A stretch of 64,000 nucleotides of DNA, taken from assembly GCF_010015475.1 (NCBI RefSeq), contig NZ_SSNI01000021.1, positions 46,574 through 110,573 of the forward strand. Direction: 5' to 3'. The stretch comes from Pontibacter pamirensis (lineage in GTDB: Bacteria > Bacteroidota > Bacteroidia > Cytophagales > Hymenobacteraceae). Both the position numbers and the translations under genes were made by a program. Below, one piece after another: positions 45,894-55,930 of this stretch (positions within the stretch are counted from its first letter, which is position 1; each line of letters begins with the position of its first letter). The notes under the pieces were generated by a model. It made no database searches, was not told the origin of the DNA, and worked only from the letters and a program-made list of their open reading frames with translations.

Positions 45894-46390
45894 GAGGAAA
45901 AGCTTATATTGGAACCACAGCAGCAACAAAAATGAACGAATAGCCTGGGCCTGCAGATAGCCTACAGCAGGGCATAGTACTATAAGATACGATGACTAAA
46001 GCGGGTTAGTGCTGGCAGAGAGCTGTAATTTTCAAACAGTCTTGATTTTAGTCTGGCCGGCCCATGAAGTCCCGTATTCGTCTTTACCATAAAATCGGAA
46101 TTTTCCCGATGCTTATAAATGTTTAAATTTATCAGCTGTGATTTAGTACTTTTTACCGTTTCACAAATAAAATTAGGATCTGCTTTATAAGTGGAGTAGG
46201 TGAGACGTTTATGATATTATCAATAGCGTGTTCCTAGGCTAATTTACAGTTTCACCTAAACATACATAGCATAGGAGGGACAGCAATTTATAGGGAACAA
46301 ATAACAGCTGCTGTAGCTCCTTCTGACGGCATTAAAGTGGCGAATGGAAGAGTGGGAAGTGAAAGAGTAGAAGCTTTAGTGTCTGAAGCA
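45894..46390. other. Gene-free intergenic stretch
   Basis: This 497-bp region separates cyclase 4 and the Reg_prop kinase terminator. It should hold the cyclase 4 promoter. Nothing else was recognised. Confidence 0.4.
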
Positions 46391-46400
46391 AAATTAAAAC

Positions 46401-46422
46401 GCCTCCAGCGTTAACTGAAGGC
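46401..46422 (-). terminator. Terminator of the Reg_prop kinase (repeat copy A)
   Basis: GCCTCCAG (46401-46408) and CTGAAGGC (46415-46422) pair on the minus strand with one G-U pair, followed by GTTTTAATTTT. The same element recurs at 50312 and 55267, with conserved flanks. Confidence 0.65.
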
Positions 46423-46472
46423 ATTTTCTGTAGCCCGTAAAATGGACTTATCCAACCATATTCACAGCGGTT

Positions 46473-49400
46473 TTATGGCTGTTGGAAAGTATCTGCAGTT
46501 GGGAGAGGAGCAATAGTGGCAGCCAGCAGTTCTTCGGGTACAGGCATGTACGGAAGCGAAATGGTAAACTCAGACCATTCTCCTTCATTTGAAGCTACTT
46601 TTAGCTCTCCTCCATGACTCTTCGTGATGATATCATAGGAGAGGGAGAGACCTAACCCTGTTCCTTGTCCTGCGGGCTTTGTGGTGAAGAAGGGCTGGAA
46701 GATCTTGTTCATCACACTTTCCTGCACACCTGTTCCATTGTCCTGCACTCTTATCTCTACCTGGCCCTCCTGCTTGTGGGTGCTTACCCTTACCTTCGGC
46801 CCATAATTTGGCTGTTCCAGCCGCTGCTTTTGCTGCACTGCATAGAAAGCGTTATTAAAGAGGTTGAGCAGCACTCTTCCCAGTTCCTGTGGCATTACTT
46901 CAACTTTCTCCAGGTTCTCATCAAAGGAGGTTTCTATGGTGCAGGTGAAACCCTTGTTTTTGGACCGAAAGCCGGAATAAGCCAGGCGCAAATACTCTTC
47001 TGCCAATGAGCTTAGGTTCGTGCGTTGTTTTTCTCCTGAACTGGCGCGGGAGTGTTGCAGCATTCCTTTGACTATAGCATCAGCTCTTTGGCCGTGGTGG
47101 TGGATTTTTAGGAGATTCTGTTCCAGGTCAGCGGCTATGGCTATTGCCACCTCTTGACGGTCCTCATAAATTTCCTGCTTCAACTCCTGCACAAGCTCAG
47201 AACTCACCTCTGAAAAATTGTTGACAAAATTGAGGGGGTTCTGTATTTCATGAGCGACACCAGCGGTTAGTTCGCCCAAAGAGGCCATTTTTTCAGACTG
47301 TATTAACTGCGCCTGTGTAGACTTCAGGTGCTGAAGCGACTGCTGCAATTCAGTTGTCCGGTCAGCTACCTTCTGTTCCAGCAACTTATTTTCCTTTCTC
47401 AGGCTTCGGGAGCGGTAGGCAACATAACTCCAAAGACTTGCCGCAAATACAGCTGCAAACAATCCGTAGGCCCACCAGGTATGCCACCAGGGCGGGTGTA
47501 TGATGACAGGAATATTTTTTTCTGCCCAAACCCCTTCACTGCTGGCCGCTTTCATCCTGAATACATACTTTCCAGGTGGTACTTTATAGTAAAACGCTGT
47601 TTGCTCAGTGTCAACCTTCCGCCAGCCAGTATCATAGTTCTCCAGCATATAATACTGCCGGTTCTGACCGGGATTGGTGAAATGAATACCCGCGAAATGA
47701 AAGCTAAAAACATTTTGCAGGTGAGTGAGCGTGATTTCTTTCGCCTGACCCACGGGGACAGGCAACAGACCCTCTTTCCCGGGTCTTGTCGATTCATTGA
47801 AAAGCCGAAAATCTGTCAGGTCGATATGCGGTGGGTTCTGATTGTAGTTTGCAGGGGCATAAGTATAAAAGCCTAAGGTATCCCCGATGTAAATGTTTCC
47901 TTTTCTTCCTTTATGCACAGCCAGTATGTGAAAAGCACCGGGATCAAGGCCGGTTTCTGTTCCATAGGTTGAGACTATATTCTTCTTCCGGTCTAGTTTA
48001 ATAAGCCCGACACCGGCACTAATCCAAAGGTTCTCCTGGTCGTCCTGTACTATTCCCCGGACACTGCTAATATACTTGTCTGTGCTGTTGGCTTTATATC
48101 TTACAAAATTATCGTTTCTCTGATCATAATAATACAAGCCAGTTTGGTTGGAGCCAACCCAAAGTCTCCCGGAGTCATCTTCCTGAATGCTAGTTATCTG
48201 AGTAGTTGGAACTGGATACTGCTTGAACTTGCCTGATTTTCGCTCCAGCACACTCACTCCCTTACCATGCCACGTTCCAACCCATACATTTCCTTTATGG
48301 TCTTCATAAATAGCTGTGACAAAATTACTGTTGTGGCTGTTATATTTATTCGGGTCATATTGAAAATGCGTAAAAGCTTCTGTCTTCGTCTTCATCAGGT
48401 GTAAGCTACCTTTTAAAGTGCCTATCCATAGAAGCCCCTCCCTATCTTCATGAAGAGCAACTACTGCACCTTCGCCTATACTGGTTGCCACCTTAGGGTC
48501 ATGGTCATACAACTTAAAAGTTCCCTGCTTCAAATCCCGCCGCCACAGACCTTTTTCCCCGCCAATCCACATGGTGCCTTGCCTGTCTTTCATTATTGTG
48601 TATACAGCTTCCTTTTCAAGTCCTGGAGGTAAAGACGGATAAGGAGTTAACTGCCGGTTGTCTCCACTGCTCATGTCATACAACTTCAAGCCTTTGGATG
48701 TGCAAACCCAAATTTTTCTGTCAGCATCTTCAAACAAACCCGATACTTTAGCTCCAGTGGGCTGATAGACGAAACTCAGCTGCATAGGGTCAGTCCGGTA
48801 AAGCCCAGCCCAAGTACCTACCCAAAGAACGCCCTCTTTTGAATTATAAGCCTGCCAGACGTCATTGTCTTGCAAACCGCAGGAACTTCTGGTACCCCTC
48901 ACATAATGCACCACCTTCTCTGTTCCTGGATCATAGCGACTTATACCGCCGCCTTGGGTCCCGATCCAAATGGCCCCGGTCACATCTTCGTGAATAAAGC
49001 TGACGCCGTCTTGATTCTTTCCTATAATGGGAGTACGGCTCAGCTTTTCTGGCTGATCTGGATTATATTGGTGCCTGGTAAATGTTCCCTTCTCCCTATC
49101 CATCGTGTGCAGCCCGTCACCTAGGGTACCCACCCAGAAGGTGCCCCGGCTGTCTTCGTAGATGGCCCTTACTTTGTTGTCAATCAAGGTGCCCGGGTCA
49201 TTTGGATGGTGGAGATATCGGGTAAAAGTCCCGGTTTTTGGGTGGAAACGGTTTAGTCCGCCTTCTCCTGGCTTTGAGTTCCAGGGGCTGCCCGTTCCAA
49301 CCCACAGTGTCCCCTCCCTGTCTTGGTATAAGGCCCGTACCTGATCATGACTCAAACTGGTACTGTCCTGTGGGTTATGCTGATAACGGGTGAAGGTACC

Positions 49401-49889
49401 ATTCTCCGGATGGAAGCGGTGGAGTCCGCCATGCGTCCCTACCCACATCACTCCCTCCCGGTCTTCCAGTATAGCCGTTACTAAATTGTCACTCAGGCTA
49501 GTGGAGTCTTTCGGGTCATGGACAAAGTGAGTAAAGGTGTTGGCGTGAGGATCAAACAGGTCCATACCACCACCAAAAGTACCAATCCAGATTGCCCCAT
49601 CTTTAGAGACAAAAACTGTTTCAGTTACATTATTGCTAAGAGAGTTTTTATCATTAGGATCATGGTAGTACGAGGTATAGCGGTATCCGTCGTAACGGTG
49701 CAAACCGTCCTGAGTGGCAATCCACATGTACCCTTGGTTGTCTTGCGCAATTCCCAAAATTTGCAATCTAACTCCTTCCGGAGGATTAACTTTGGTAAAA
49801 ACAGTATGCTGGCTCTGTCCAGGCAAGCTGGTTAAAAGGAGCAGGAGCAGAAACAGAAAGGTTCGGTTAAAGAGAAAGACATACTTCAT
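46473..49889 (-). CDS. Reg_prop propeller/Y_Y_Y sensor histidine kinase
   Basis: This 1138-residue protein has a signal peptide (about 1-26). A two-component regulator propeller of roughly fourteen blades (about 30-690) follows, with repeated motifs such as WIGTFGGGMDLFDPHANTFT. A Y_Y_Y domain (about 760-815), a membrane helix (about 822-845: AYGLFAAVFAASLWSYVAY) and a coiled coil come next. The H box is GVAHEIQNPLNFVNNF and the ATPase has NLFNNAFYAV, VQDNGTGV and GTGLGLSLSYDI. Unlike classical hybrid HTCS it ends after the ATPase, with no receiver or AraC domain. Neighbouring glycosidases suggest it senses a carbohydrate; its partner regulator is not in this window. Confidence 0.88.
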   Translation of the reverse strand: MKYVFLFNRTFLFLLLLLLTSLPGQSQHTVFTKVNPPEGVRLQILGIAQDNQGYMWIATQDGLHRYDGYRYTSYYHDPNDKNSLSNNVTETVFVSKDGAIWIGTFGGGMDLFDPHANTFTHFVHDPKDSTSLSDNLVTAILEDREGVMWVGTHGGLHRFHPENGTFTRYQHNPQDSTSLSHDQVRALYQDREGTLWVGTGSPWNSKPGEGGLNRFHPKTGTFTRYLHHPNDPGTLIDNKVRAIYEDSRGTFWVGTLGDGLHTMDREKGTFTRHQYNPDQPEKLSRTPIIGKNQDGVSFIHEDVTGAIWIGTQGGGISRYDPGTEKVVHYVRGTRSSCGLQDNDVWQAYNSKEGVLWVGTWAGLYRTDPMQLSFVYQPTGAKVSGLFEDADRKIWVCTSKGLKLYDMSSGDNRQLTPYPSLPPGLEKEAVYTIMKDRQGTMWIGGEKGLWRRDLKQGTFKLYDHDPKVATSIGEGAVVALHEDREGLLWIGTLKGSLHLMKTKTEAFTHFQYDPNKYNSHNSNFVTAIYEDHKGNVWVGTWHGKGVSVLERKSGKFKQYPVPTTQITSIQEDDSGRLWVGSNQTGLYYYDQRNDNFVRYKANSTDKYISSVRGIVQDDQENLWISAGVGLIKLDRKKNIVSTYGTETGLDPGAFHILAVHKGRKGNIYIGDTLGFYTYAPANYNQNPPHIDLTDFRLFNESTRPGKEGLLPVPVGQAKEITLTHLQNVFSFHFAGIHFTNPGQNRQYYMLENYDTGWRKVDTEQTAFYYKVPPGKYVFRMKAASSEGVWAEKNIPVIIHPPWWHTWWAYGLFAAVFAASLWSYVAYRSRSLRKENKLLEQKVADRTTELQQSLQHLKSTQAQLIQSEKMASLGELTAGVAHEIQNPLNFVNNFSEVSSELVQELKQEIYEDRQEVAIAIAADLEQNLLKIHHHGQRADAIVKGMLQHSRASSGEKQRTNLSSLAEEYLRLAYSGFRSKNKGFTCTIETSFDENLEKVEVMPQELGRVLLNLFNNAFYAVQQKQRLEQPNYGPKVRVSTHKQEGQVEIRVQDNGTGVQESVMNKIFQPFFTTKPAGQGTGLGLSLSYDIITKSHGGELKVASNEGEWSEFTISLPYMPVPEELLAATIAPLPTADTFQQP

Positions 49890-50311
49890 TCTGCTATTCT
49901 TTTAAGAATATTGTACAAGTGCTATTAGAGTAGAACCATGTCTAAGTTGGTAGCGGGATTAAATTTGCAAAGCAGGCACATGGGCTGGTCCTGCAAGGGC
50001 AGGAGTTGCAACAGGAAGCTAAATTATAAAAGAGGAGTATTCTCCCACCTACGACTCCATCAGGAGCCTATAACTGACTTATAATCAGTACCAATATACA
50101 TTTAATTATGTATAAAATATGAAAAAATAAAATTTAGTTATAATGCCCTTTATGACTTCCTGAATGAAGCGAAAGAAATGATCGTTGAGAAAGGCAGGGT
50201 TCATTCAGAAGTAGCTTTGCACATTAAATTGCATACCTCCTATGGGAGTAGCAAATGTTTTGATTGAGAAATAAGTAGGCCAGCAGTATTAGTGTCCAAA
50301 GCGATTGGAAG
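49890..50311. other. Gene-free divergent region
   Basis: This stretch precedes the Reg_prop kinase start on the left and the repeat copy B on the right. It is AT-rich near 50100-50145. No gene is seen. Confidence 0.4.
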
Positions 50312-50339
50312 AAGGCCTCCAGTATTAACTAGAGGCCTT
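50312..50339. terminator. Hairpin, repeat copy B
   Basis: Arms AAGGCCTC (50312-50319) and GAGGCCTT (50332-50339) pair perfectly. The flank CTGTAGACCAAAGGAGT matches the flanks of copies A and C. It lies upstream of the GH67-like gene and does not follow any intact gene. Confidence 0.5.
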
Positions 50340-50595
50340 TCCTGTAGACCAAAGGAGTACACTATAAACCCTATCCAATTTTATTTAGCAGATTTGGAGG
50401 GGTGTGTGCAGGCAAGGGAGGGGTAGCCTGTTTGTTCATGTACTGCTGCCAGTTCATAATTGGCATCTTATCTCTTGGGATGAGCAGGTAGTCTTTTTCG
50501 TTGCAGATGTAATCTTTTTTGCTGCCTGTGGTGCGCTACAGGGGGTATGCTTGCTATGGCTGATAAATCATAAAATAAAAGCGTATCTTTCTTTT

Positions 50596-52764
50596 ATGGT
50601 TTCTATAAAGAAAATAGTATTTGGGCTCTTGCTGTGCTGTGTGGCGAGCATGCATGCAGCTTTTGCGCAAAAAGTGTATGTGCAGTACAACTCATCGACT
50701 CCTCAGGCAGCATATGCGTCTGATCAGTTAAAAGAAGCACTTTTAGCACAAAAGTATACTGTACTTGAAGATCAGAAAGGGTATGATTATGTAATCCGAA
50801 TAGGGGTAGACACTGCCAGTCTGGAAAGTGAAGCATATGTCATCATACCGGGCCAAAACAGCATCTCCATCAGTGGCGGCGACAACAGGGGAATGATTTA
50901 TGGCAGCCTCTCGCTTGCAGAAAGCCTGCAGCATGGCACGCGCCTTCAGGAGGTACAAAAGCAGAACGAAAAGCCTCACTATCCTTTTCGGGCAATCAAG
51001 CATAACACCCCCTGGTATTCCTACAGGCCAAGTTCTGCCCTGGATCAGCACTACGAAACTGTGCGGGATGTGCGTTATTGGGAGGCATTTCTGGACATGA
51101 TGGCTGAAAACCGCTTCAATTCCCTTTCCCTCTGGAATCTCCATCCGTTTGTGTACATGATAAATCCGAAGAACTTTCCGGAAGCCAGCCCTTTCAGCGA
51201 GGCAGAAATGAAAGAATGGCAACAGCTGCACCGGGAAATTTTTCGGATGGCCGACGAACGTGCTATCGATACTTACATCATTCCCTTCAACATCTTTGTG
51301 AGTCCGGAATTTGCGGAAGCATATGGAGTGGCTCAAAAAAATGTATACCCCCATTATTACGTGCAGGGAGATACCTCCGAAATAGTAAAACGCTACATGC
51401 GGGAGAGTATCACCCAGCTGTTGCAGGAGTATCCTACCCTTACCGGCATGGGCCTTACGCTTGGGGAGGGTATGGCTGGCATGACGCCTCAGCAACGTGA
51501 GGACTGGATCTATGATACCTATATTGAAGGGATGCGCCAGGTGGGCCGTCCCCTAAAACTGGTACATCGCATTCCTTTTTCCAGTACTACCGAATCGTTG
51601 GGGGCTACCAGTGTAGAGTTGGAGCGACTGACCAGGAAATCCATAGAAAGGGAAGCAAACTTAGATTTTATTCAGGAGCCTATTTGGGCCGACTTAAAGT
51701 ACAATTGGTCTCATGCACACTCTACCCCAAAACTGGTAAAGGTGCATGGGGGAGAGATGTTCGATACGTTTTATAACCCAATGCCAGAAGGCTATAAGAT
51801 CACTTATACAGCTCGTAATGAGGACTTTTTTGCCCTTCGCTGGGGTGTTCCGGATTTCATACGTGCCCATATTGCCCTGAACAGCCAACCCTATGTTGGG
51901 GGGTATTTTATTGGATCAGAAACCTATATTCCTGCAAAAGACTATTTTACTGCCGTGGATGCACCGGTATACTGGCAGTGGGCCTTTGAGCGGCAGTGGC
52001 TGTTTTATAAACTATGGGGAAGGCTGCTGTACAATCCCGCTACTCCTGATGAGGTTTTTCAGGCAGAATTCACCAGGCGCTATGGTAAAAAGGGCAAAAA
52101 CTTGCTACAGGCATATTCACTGGCATCGTCAACACAATTGCGCCTTGCCTCACTGTACGACTCCAGATGGGATTTTACCCTGTATGGCGAAGGGTTTATG
52201 GCTCTCATAGGGGACAGCACCCAATACATTTCTGTAGACGCTCTGATCAACCAGCCACCTTTGGACCCCGATTATGTGTCGGTAAAAGACTTTGTGCAAA
52301 AGAAGCTAACTGGAGGTTCGTTTGGAAAAGATAGAATTACGCCGCCTGTGCTGATTAAGATGCTGGAACGCGATAGCCGGAAAGCTTTGCGCCTGGTGGA
52401 AGACATCGATACCAGAAATAATGCTTCTCTGATGTATGAAGTAGCTGATGTGAAAACATGGGCAAACTTAGGCCTGCACCTTGCCGAAAAATTGAAAGGT
52501 GCCGTAGCACTTCAAACCTACCGGATCAAAGGCGGGAAAGGAAACCAGCAAAAAGCAGTAGCACATCTGCAAAAAGCGCTGGGGTATTGGGATAAAGTCA
52601 TTCAAATCACTCGCCCGATATACAAGGACATGCCCCTGACACATTATAATGGAAGCAGCCATGACCGGAATGACAACAACCTGTTCCACTGGGCACTCAT
52701 CAGACCGGAAGTAGCCAGGGACATCGATTTGGCTAAACAAGCAACCGTTCAGGGTATAAAGTAA
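50596..52764 (+). CDS. GH67/GH20-like alpha-glucuronidase-family hydrolase
   Basis: This 722-residue protein starts at the ATG at 50596; longer in-frame starts at 50404 add a composition-poor 64 residues. A signal peptide (about 1-25) is followed by a glycoside hydrolase N-terminal domain (about 27-125). A TIM-barrel-like part (about 130-470) has FPYRAIKHNTPWYSY-type text, FNSLSLWNLHPFVYM, YIIPFNIFVS and GMGLTLGEGM. A helical C-terminal region follows. The N-terminal fold and barrel resemble the alpha-glucuronidase (GH67) family; acidic catalytic residues were not assigned. It converges with an apiosidase-like gene. Confidence 0.6.
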   Translation: MVSIKKIVFGLLLCCVASMHAAFAQKVYVQYNSSTPQAAYASDQLKEALLAQKYTVLEDQKGYDYVIRIGVDTASLESEAYVIIPGQNSISISGGDNRGMIYGSLSLAESLQHGTRLQEVQKQNEKPHYPFRAIKHNTPWYSYRPSSALDQHYETVRDVRYWEAFLDMMAENRFNSLSLWNLHPFVYMINPKNFPEASPFSEAEMKEWQQLHREIFRMADERAIDTYIIPFNIFVSPEFAEAYGVAQKNVYPHYYVQGDTSEIVKRYMRESITQLLQEYPTLTGMGLTLGEGMAGMTPQQREDWIYDTYIEGMRQVGRPLKLVHRIPFSSTTESLGATSVELERLTRKSIEREANLDFIQEPIWADLKYNWSHAHSTPKLVKVHGGEMFDTFYNPMPEGYKITYTARNEDFFALRWGVPDFIRAHIALNSQPYVGGYFIGSETYIPAKDYFTAVDAPVYWQWAFERQWLFYKLWGRLLYNPATPDEVFQAEFTRRYGKKGKNLLQAYSLASSTQLRLASLYDSRWDFTLYGEGFMALIGDSTQYISVDALINQPPLDPDYVSVKDFVQKKLTGGSFGKDRITPPVLIKMLERDSRKALRLVEDIDTRNNASLMYEVADVKTWANLGLHLAEKLKGAVALQTYRIKGGKGNQQKAVAHLQKALGYWDKVIQITRPIYKDMPLTHYNGSSHDRNDNNLFHWALIRPEVARDIDLAKQATVQGIK

Positions 52765-52880
52765 CAAGAGGAGTTGTTTTTAGGAAAGGAATGGACTCCA
52801 GCCAAAAAATAATTAGAAACATCACCAGATGTATACAGACAGCTGGATAAGAATGAAATGAGTTACCTTGTAGTAGCGGT

Positions 52881-52931
52881 ATAGAGCCGTATGCAATTGA
52901 TCGTTTTCCTGATCACTAAATACGGCTCTAT
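52881..52931. terminator. Bidirectional terminator between glycosidase genes
   Basis: Perfect 12-bp arms ATAGAGCCGTAT (52881-52892) and ATACGGCTCTAT (52920-52931) enclose an inner TGATC/GATCA pair. It serves the convergent genes ending at 52764 and 52958. Confidence 0.7.
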
Positions 52932-52957
52932 TTACACTTTCTTTATGTAGGAATAAA

Positions 52958-54895
52958 TTAACGATTCTCCAGGATTTTGGCTGCCCAGTCCGTTGAGGCT
53001 GGATTTGAATTATCCGGAAACTTTGGTATAGACAAATTCCCCTTTGGGTCCGACCTGATTGTTTCAGGTTCTTTCCATTCTCCATTCCTGGGATTAAACC
53101 ACTGGAAGGCGTAAGAAGTGCTTTTCTTCAACCCGCTTACCCTGGGCAGTTCTGACTTATTTTCAAAGTAGAGCAAGGCGAAGTTCCTTTCCGGATTCAT
53201 CATCATAAAGGACCAGCCATCCAAACCACGCACCGCGCTGTTTTTTGCTTTTTGAGGATGAAGGTATTGGTGGTAAGGCTGCAGCTGTTGATAGCGCGCA
53301 CCCTCGGAAAGGACAAAGTCCTTCAGATGCTGCATCTGTTTTCCGGATTCGTACTGCAGGGCATCCCATAGGTGTGGGCGGGCTCCGGCAGGCTCTCCGG
53401 TAGTGGTCATGTCATAAGCAGCTGTACCATGCACATGGCCTGCTAAGCCTCCGGAAAGAACAGACCCGTACATTTGCGCACGAGCAAAATAGTTATCCCG
53501 GTCTGAGTTGGCCGGCGGGGTTTCGCCTCCCGGCTTGTTGATTTCATGGTTCCAGCCGGTATAATAAGGTTCAAAGTTGATGGCAGGATAAGGAGGCTGG
53601 AGACTGAAAAGGGTGTCCATTGCCCCATAAAAGCCATGGTCCCTGGGCTTGTTGCCTACGCTGTGCATATCGAGCCAGGGAACCTCCTCATCATGACCAA
53701 AGGTGGTGTAGGTCGAGTGGTCAATCAGGGAGGTGTGCAGCTGACCAAAGGGCGGCGGTCCGTACTTGTTTAGATGATAAGTCAGGGCTTCGTTGAACTG
53801 CTCTGCAGTCAGGCTGAATTCCTTAGGAATCCAGTCCAGGTGAATACCACTGAATATGAAATTTTGGGCGCCGTAGCGGGAAATTAAGTATTGTACATAG
53901 CGTGCAAAGGTCTCATTAAAGTCGTAATAGGCATTCCAGGATGGCCCTACATCACGGCGGACGGTCTCCAGTAGGGGCACGAAACCCTGCTCCGACATGT
54001 ACTGCATTTTTTTGTCAAGGCTCTGAAAATAGGCTGGATTGATATAGTTAAAATCTGAAACGCCTTGATGCTTCTCAGACATGGAAAAGGGCAGATTTCC
54101 ATATTCGTCGCGCATGTTCTTAGCGGTGAAAGTGCCCCAGTAACTTAGGCCGCCGGAAGCGTCGGTTCCTTTGCCTTTACCCACATCATAGCCAAACTTT
54201 TCCCAGGCGTTGCGCACAAACACGCCGTTTTCGTCGGCATAGGTGCTGGGGTTGATGTCCGTGTCCCAATTGGGGAAGGCGGCAATCATGCTGACAGAGT
54301 TATAGCCCTGATTCTTGCGATAATGAATGGCGTCTTCGAAGCCGATGCCTGGACCTGGTATATAGACATCGGAGGTGGGAGCATGTCGAAACGGCAGCCG
54401 CCAGGTAGTACCGGCCAGCCAGGTGTCGCCGATCATAAAATACGGGCTCCCATCGGCGTACTGCAGCGCATGCCCATTGGGTGTGGCACGCACAAAGCCA
54501 TGGCGGTTGGGGTTTTCCAGTTTCTCTTTTTCAGTCCATGCTACCGCTGTGAACTGGCCTCTCTTTTGGTTTAATCCGGAATCATCTTTTTGATTTGAGC
54601 CACTGACCCATTCCCATTGGCCAGGTTTGGTTGCTACAAGGCGTACCTTAAAAACATCATCACCATCCCAGAATCCGTACACTCGTTTAGAAAAGGCCGG
54701 ACCTTTCAAATCCACCCACACGTTTACGTCTGTATAATAATTGTCATAGATATTTTCAGCCTTCAACGTAATTTCCTGCATTTCCCACACATGCGGATCG
54801 GCAGAGGGAGAAACTTGAAAAGCAATTGCCTCAAAATTGATTATCCATAAAATCAGAAGACAAAATGAGGGATAGAATAAATGTTTGATATTCAT
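52958..54895 (-). CDS. DUF5060/DUF4038 apiosidase-like glycoside hydrolase
   Basis: This 645-residue protein starts at the ATG complementary to 54893-54895 (a TTG at 54904 lies three codons upstream) and has a signal peptide (about 1-26). A DUF5060 N-terminal beta-domain (about 30-125: WEMQEITLKAENIYDNYY, GFWDGDDVFKVRLVATKPGQ, WEW) is followed by a DUF4038-type TIM barrel (about 150-530: YFMIGDTWLAGTTWRLPF, FVPLLETVRRDVGPSWNAYY). A putative collagen-binding C-terminal domain (about 545-620) ends it. The barrel belongs to the GH140/apiosidase-like group acting on plant polysaccharides. The signal and lack of a lipobox point to periplasm. Confidence 0.75.
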   Translation of the reverse strand: MNIKHLFYPSFCLLILWIINFEAIAFQVSPSADPHVWEMQEITLKAENIYDNYYTDVNVWVDLKGPAFSKRVYGFWDGDDVFKVRLVATKPGQWEWVSGSNQKDDSGLNQKRGQFTAVAWTEKEKLENPNRHGFVRATPNGHALQYADGSPYFMIGDTWLAGTTWRLPFRHAPTSDVYIPGPGIGFEDAIHYRKNQGYNSVSMIAAFPNWDTDINPSTYADENGVFVRNAWEKFGYDVGKGKGTDASGGLSYWGTFTAKNMRDEYGNLPFSMSEKHQGVSDFNYINPAYFQSLDKKMQYMSEQGFVPLLETVRRDVGPSWNAYYDFNETFARYVQYLISRYGAQNFIFSGIHLDWIPKEFSLTAEQFNEALTYHLNKYGPPPFGQLHTSLIDHSTYTTFGHDEEVPWLDMHSVGNKPRDHGFYGAMDTLFSLQPPYPAINFEPYYTGWNHEINKPGGETPPANSDRDNYFARAQMYGSVLSGGLAGHVHGTAAYDMTTTGEPAGARPHLWDALQYESGKQMQHLKDFVLSEGARYQQLQPYHQYLHPQKAKNSAVRGLDGWSFMMMNPERNFALLYFENKSELPRVSGLKKSTSYAFQWFNPRNGEWKEPETIRSDPKGNLSIPKFPDNSNPASTDWAAKILENR

Positions 54896-55266
54896 TAAGA
54901 ACAAAATTAAAATGGTTCTGATTATATCTATAAATATAAAAGTCTATAGAAAATAAAAGAGTAGAAAACGCTTAGTTACTTCATGTTTTCCTTAATTCGA
55001 TTTTAAATTTCGGAAAAACTTTAGATTCTTTCCGTCTTAAACAAAGTTTTAACTTTATCTATTTTAAGAGGTGACTTATAAGTTATGCTTAAAAGAGGTT
55101 TAGGTGTGTAGTAGACTTTGTATTCTCCTGTGGGGAAATAGCAAAGCCTTGCTTGTAGCTATTCTGGAAAATCTAAACAGGGTAAGACTTTAAATGTAGT
55201 GATGGAGTAGTTGAAGAGAAATAACAAACTTCAGAATCAAACCAAAGAGAGTAGTTTATCCAACAA
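54896..55266. other. Gene-free intergenic stretch
   Basis: This region before the copy C hairpin contains the apiosidase-like promoter on the minus strand and no recognised gene or repeat. Confidence 0.4.
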
Positions 55267-55300
55267 AAAAGCCGCTCCAGTTTTAGTTGAAGCGGCTTTT
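55267..55300 (-). terminator. Terminator-like hairpin, repeat copy C
   Basis: AAAAGCCGCT (55267-55276) and AGCGGCTTTT (55291-55300) pair perfectly and are followed by a T run on the minus strand. The flank GGTAGGCCGAAGGAGT resembles copies A and B. Confidence 0.6.
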
Positions 55301-55348
55301 GGTAGGCCGAAGGAGTGAATTATTGAACTTAATCAACAAAGATTTTGA

Positions 55349-55385
55349 GGCTGTGGATAAGTATCTGCAGATGGGAGAGGAGCAA
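55349..55385 (-). pseudogene. 3'-end remnant of a Reg_prop-type kinase gene
   Basis: This 37-bp segment matches 46477-46513, the 3' end of the intact kinase gene, at 33 of 37 positions without gaps (both contain AGTATCTGCAG and GGGAGAGGAGCAA). The distance to the following hairpin is nearly the same (78 versus 76 bp). It is therefore a scrap of a second kinase gene tail, with no upstream coding sequence left. Confidence 0.65.
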
Positions 55386-55534
55386 AAAATACTATCTTCT
55401 ACAATAGCAATTGATTGTCTGTTTGTCATAACAGCTGTTTTAACGCACCCCCCCATAGCCTTAAATTGGTGGGGAGGGTGGTACTTTCACGGGGTGGGGA
55501 ATTGTCTGCAGGTATCTTCATATTGCTCCAGATA

Positions 55535-55580
55535 TATAGTATATTCGTTAGTTCGGCTCCGTTAATTCGCCTGCGTTGGG
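55535..55580. repeat. Dispersed repeat copy (partner at 31961)
   Basis: TATAGTATATTCGT is shared exactly with 31961-31974, and the following 30 bp are similar. Its function is unknown. Confidence 0.45.
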
Positions 55581-55930
55581 CGGCAAAAAGGGAGCAAACG
55601 CTGCTTATATTCTAACGCTGTGGTTAGTGAAATGCAATCTAAAATGTTGCAACCACCTGAGGAGGTAGGAATACGCCAGTAAAAGCGACACTTTAGATAC
55701 TTGCAGAATATTTTTTACATCTATGCAACCTTTGTAGTCCAGTCTCATCTATATCCTGGCAATTCGCATCTAATGTTTAAAAATGAGTATAGCTAATATC
55801 TAATTAAAAAGGCGCTTCTACTACTTGTTGAGGTGTTGTCAGATTATCCGACCCTTGAACAACATAATATCTACCATAGCTGCTTATTGACAATGAAATT
55901 CCTCCTTAATTGAACACAAAGTTTCAAAAA

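Noticed and set aside
55287..55615. Two overlapping plus-strand frames of 66-92 codons
   Set aside because: They lie over the antisense of a kinase-tail remnant and a repeat, so they are shadows.
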